Shown: piece by piece, positions 6,023 through 7,246 of the stretch
How positions within the stretch are numbered: the first letter of the stretch is position 1
Layout: each line of letters begins with the position of its first letter
Translations under genes and position numbers: made by a program
NCBI GenBank assembly: GCA_030619435.1
Contig: JAUXBI010000087.1
Location: 1 to 7,246 of the forward strand
Length of the DNA: 7,246 nucleotides
Direction: 5' to 3'
DNA from: Syntrophaceae bacterium
GTDB taxonomy: Bacteria > Desulfobacterota > Syntrophia > Syntrophales > UBA2210
The notes under the pieces: model-generated
What the model was told of the DNA's origin: nothing
Database searches by the model: none
What the model saw: only the letters and a program-made list of their open reading frames with translations

Positions 6023-7144
6023 ATGGATACAATGAATACAAAATACATACCAGATAATCCCTATTTACTTTTGACACCGGGACCATTGTCGACGAGCAAA
6101 ACGGTAAAGGCCGTTATGCTGAGAGACTGGTGCACCTGGGACGATGATTACAAGACCCTGGTGGAAGATTTGCGGACAAAGCTCCTCGCACTGGCCACGA
6201 AGAAAACTGAAGAATACACAATCACTCTTATGCAGGGTAGCGGCACCTTTTCCGTTGAATCGATTATCGGTTCCATAATCCCTCCCGAGGGCAAGCTTCT
6301 TGTTCTCGCAAACGGTGCCTACGGAGACAGGATCGCCCTGATCTCTAAAAGTCTCAATATAAACACCGTCGTTCATAACAGCGGGGAACTGGCAAAGCCC
6401 GACCTGGAAAAGCTTGAGTTAACCCTGAAGGAAGACAGGGATATAACTCACGTTGCCGTTGTTCACTGTGAAACGACTACGGGCATGATCAATCCCATAG
6501 ATAAGATAGGCGAGATAGTAAAAAAGTACGGGAGGGTATATTTTACCGACACCATAAGTAGTTTCGGTGGAATCCCCATGGATATTTCCGAGTTGAACAT
6601 CGACTACTGCGTTGGAAGCTCAAACAAATGTATCCAGGGAGTTCCGGGCTTTGGTTTTATCATCGCCAGGAAAGAGGAAATGACGAAGATAAAGGGGTAC
6701 GCCCGCTCTCTCTCCCTTGATCTCTATGACCAGTGGCAGATGATGGAAGCGGACGGAGGCAAGTGGCGGTACACTTCTCCCACTCACGTTGTAAGGGCCT
6801 TTTACCAGGCAATGCTGGAACTGGAAGAAGAAGGAGGAATTGAAAAGAGGCACGAGCGATACAGCACCAGCCAGAGGATCCTGGTCGAAGGAATGAGAAA
6901 GCTTGGTTTCAAAACTCTTCTGCCCGACAAGTTCCAGTCACCGATTATTACGTCCTTCTACAGCCCCGAAAGTGAAAAGTATAGCTTTAAGAAATTCTAT
7001 GACAAACTGAAAGAGAAAGGTTTCGTTATCTACCCGGGCAAAGTGACAAAGCTCGATACGTTCAGGATCGGAAACATTGGCGACATTTATCCTGAAGATA
7101 TAAAAAGACTCTTAAAGGCAATAGAAGAATCCGTATTCTGGTAA
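6023..7144 (+). CDS. phnW: 2-aminoethylphosphonate:pyruvate aminotransferase (PhnW-type)
   Basis: A 373-residue class V PLP aminotransferase, about the normal PhnW length. It has the family opening [15 protein letters not shown] (15-29), the PhnW-type motif [10 protein letters not shown] (34-43), QGSGTFSVE (71-79), Asp176 in TDTISSFGG for the PLP ring nitrogen, Lys202 in [14 protein letters not shown] for the Schiff base, and Arg348 in TFRIGNIG for the carboxylate. Family members convert AEP plus pyruvate to phosphonoacetaldehyde plus alanine. AGGAGG six bases upstream supports the first ATG; a second Met at codon 4 is less well placed. Alanine dehydrogenase begins 35 bases after the stop, fitting recycling of the alanine product. 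It is more canonical than the related aminotransferase at 1168-2304, so the two are diverged paralogues and not a recent duplication. Family is confident. AEP as substrate is likely but unproven, and PhnX is absent from view. Confidence 0.85.
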   Translation: MDTMNTKYIPDNPYLLLTPGPLSTSKTVKAVMLRDWCTWDDDYKTLVEDLRTKLLALATKKTEEYTITLMQGSGTFSVESIIGSIIPPEGKLLVLANGAYGDRIALISKSLNINTVVHNSGELAKPDLEKLELTLKEDRDITHVAVVHCETTTGMINPIDKIGEIVKKYGRVYFTDTISSFGGIPMDISELNIDYCVGSSNKCIQGVPGFGFIIARKEEMTKIKGYARSLSLDLYDQWQMMEADGGKWRYTSPTHVVRAFYQAMLELEEEGGIEKRHERYSTSQRILVEGMRKLGFKTLLPDKFQSPIITSFYSPESEKYSFKKFYDKLKEKGFVIYPGKVTKLDTFRIGNIGDIYPEDIKRLLKAIEESVFW

Positions 7145-7179
7145 CAGATACCAACTGATCCATTCTAAAGGAGAATGCA

Positions 7180-7246
7180 ATGATTTTAGGAATTCTTAAA
7201 GAAATCAAGGCCGAAGAGAACAGGGCATCCATGACCCCTGGAGGGG
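7180..7246 (+). CDS. ald: Alanine dehydrogenase, N-terminal fragment (runs off window)
   Basis: Only 22 codons are visible, beginning MILGILKEIKAEENRASMTP. The pattern (M-I-x-G-x-x-K-E-I-K-x-x-E-N-R, then x-T-P) is the N-terminus of the alanine dehydrogenase / transhydrogenase alpha family. The lysine of KEIK and the arginine of ENR are the usual conserved residues. Ald converts alanine, NAD and water to pyruvate, ammonium and NADH. Directly behind an AEP:pyruvate aminotransferase it would regenerate the amino acceptor, as Ald does for taurine-pyruvate aminotransferase in taurine fermenters. AAAGGAG (7167-7173) lies six bases before the ATG. The transhydrogenase alpha subunit shares this N-terminus, so the call rests partly on context. 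Confidence 0.75.
   Translation, partial: MILGILKEIKAEENRASMTPGG

Noticed and set aside
7175..7183. Mini-ORF ATG-CAA-TGA overlapping the alanine dehydrogenase start
   Set aside because: Its ATG is one base from the Shine-Dalgarno, too close for initiation, whereas the ATG at 7180 has ideal spacing.
1..7246. CRISPR arrays, tRNA or rRNA genes, insertion sequences
   Set aside because: No spaced direct repeats, cloverleaf-like or rRNA-like segments, transposase motifs or terminal repeats were seen; intergenic space is short and nearly all accounted for.

Overview
The window carries six complete genes and the first 22 codons of a seventh, all on the + strand and mostly tightly packed. Base composition is intermediate, Shine-Dalgarno sites are purine-rich, and the set combines PLP-dependent transamination, a CoA-acylating aldehyde dehydrogenase and alanine dehydrogenase. 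This would suit an anaerobic, amine- or amino-acid-fermenting or sulfate-reducing bacterium of the Desulfobacterota/Syntrophobacteria kind. That assignment is inference; no marker gene is present to fix it.

Layout. (1) 30-1052: a citrate synthase/citryl-CoA lyase-fold protein in which the usual catalytic residues appear to be replaced. (2) 1168-2304: a class V aminotransferase of the 2-aminoethylphosphonate (AEP) aminotransferase family, AepZ-like branch. (3) 2371-3762: a CoA-acylating aldehyde dehydrogenase resembling sulfoacetaldehyde dehydrogenase (SauS). (4) 3785-4441: a HAD subfamily I phosphatase that lacks the phosphonatase (PhnX) signature. (5) 4554-5783: a 12-TM major facilitator of the organophosphate/organic-anion type. 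A 239-base AT-rich gap (5784-6022) follows, with nested inverted repeats, a good sigma70-type promoter and a leader of about 150 bases. (6) 6023-7144: a second, more canonical PhnW-type AEP:pyruvate aminotransferase. (7) 7180 to the window end: the start of alanine dehydrogenase.

How the genes may work together (inference). The transporter would import a small anionic amine, most simply AEP; an aminosulfonate such as taurine is the alternative. One or both aminotransferases would move its amino group to pyruvate, giving alanine and an anionic acetaldehyde. Alanine dehydrogenase would regenerate pyruvate and release ammonium and NADH. The dehydrogenase would convert the aldehyde to an acyl-CoA such as phosphonoacetyl-CoA or sulfoacetyl-CoA, and the citrate-synthase-fold protein would handle that thioester. 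No PhnX, PhnA, PhnY or C-P lyase gene is visible. If the substrate is a phosphonate, the window may therefore hold a CoA-dependent route different from the known AEP pathways. The reverse, biosynthetic direction cannot be excluded, because no PEP mutase is visible either way and the cluster runs off both window edges.
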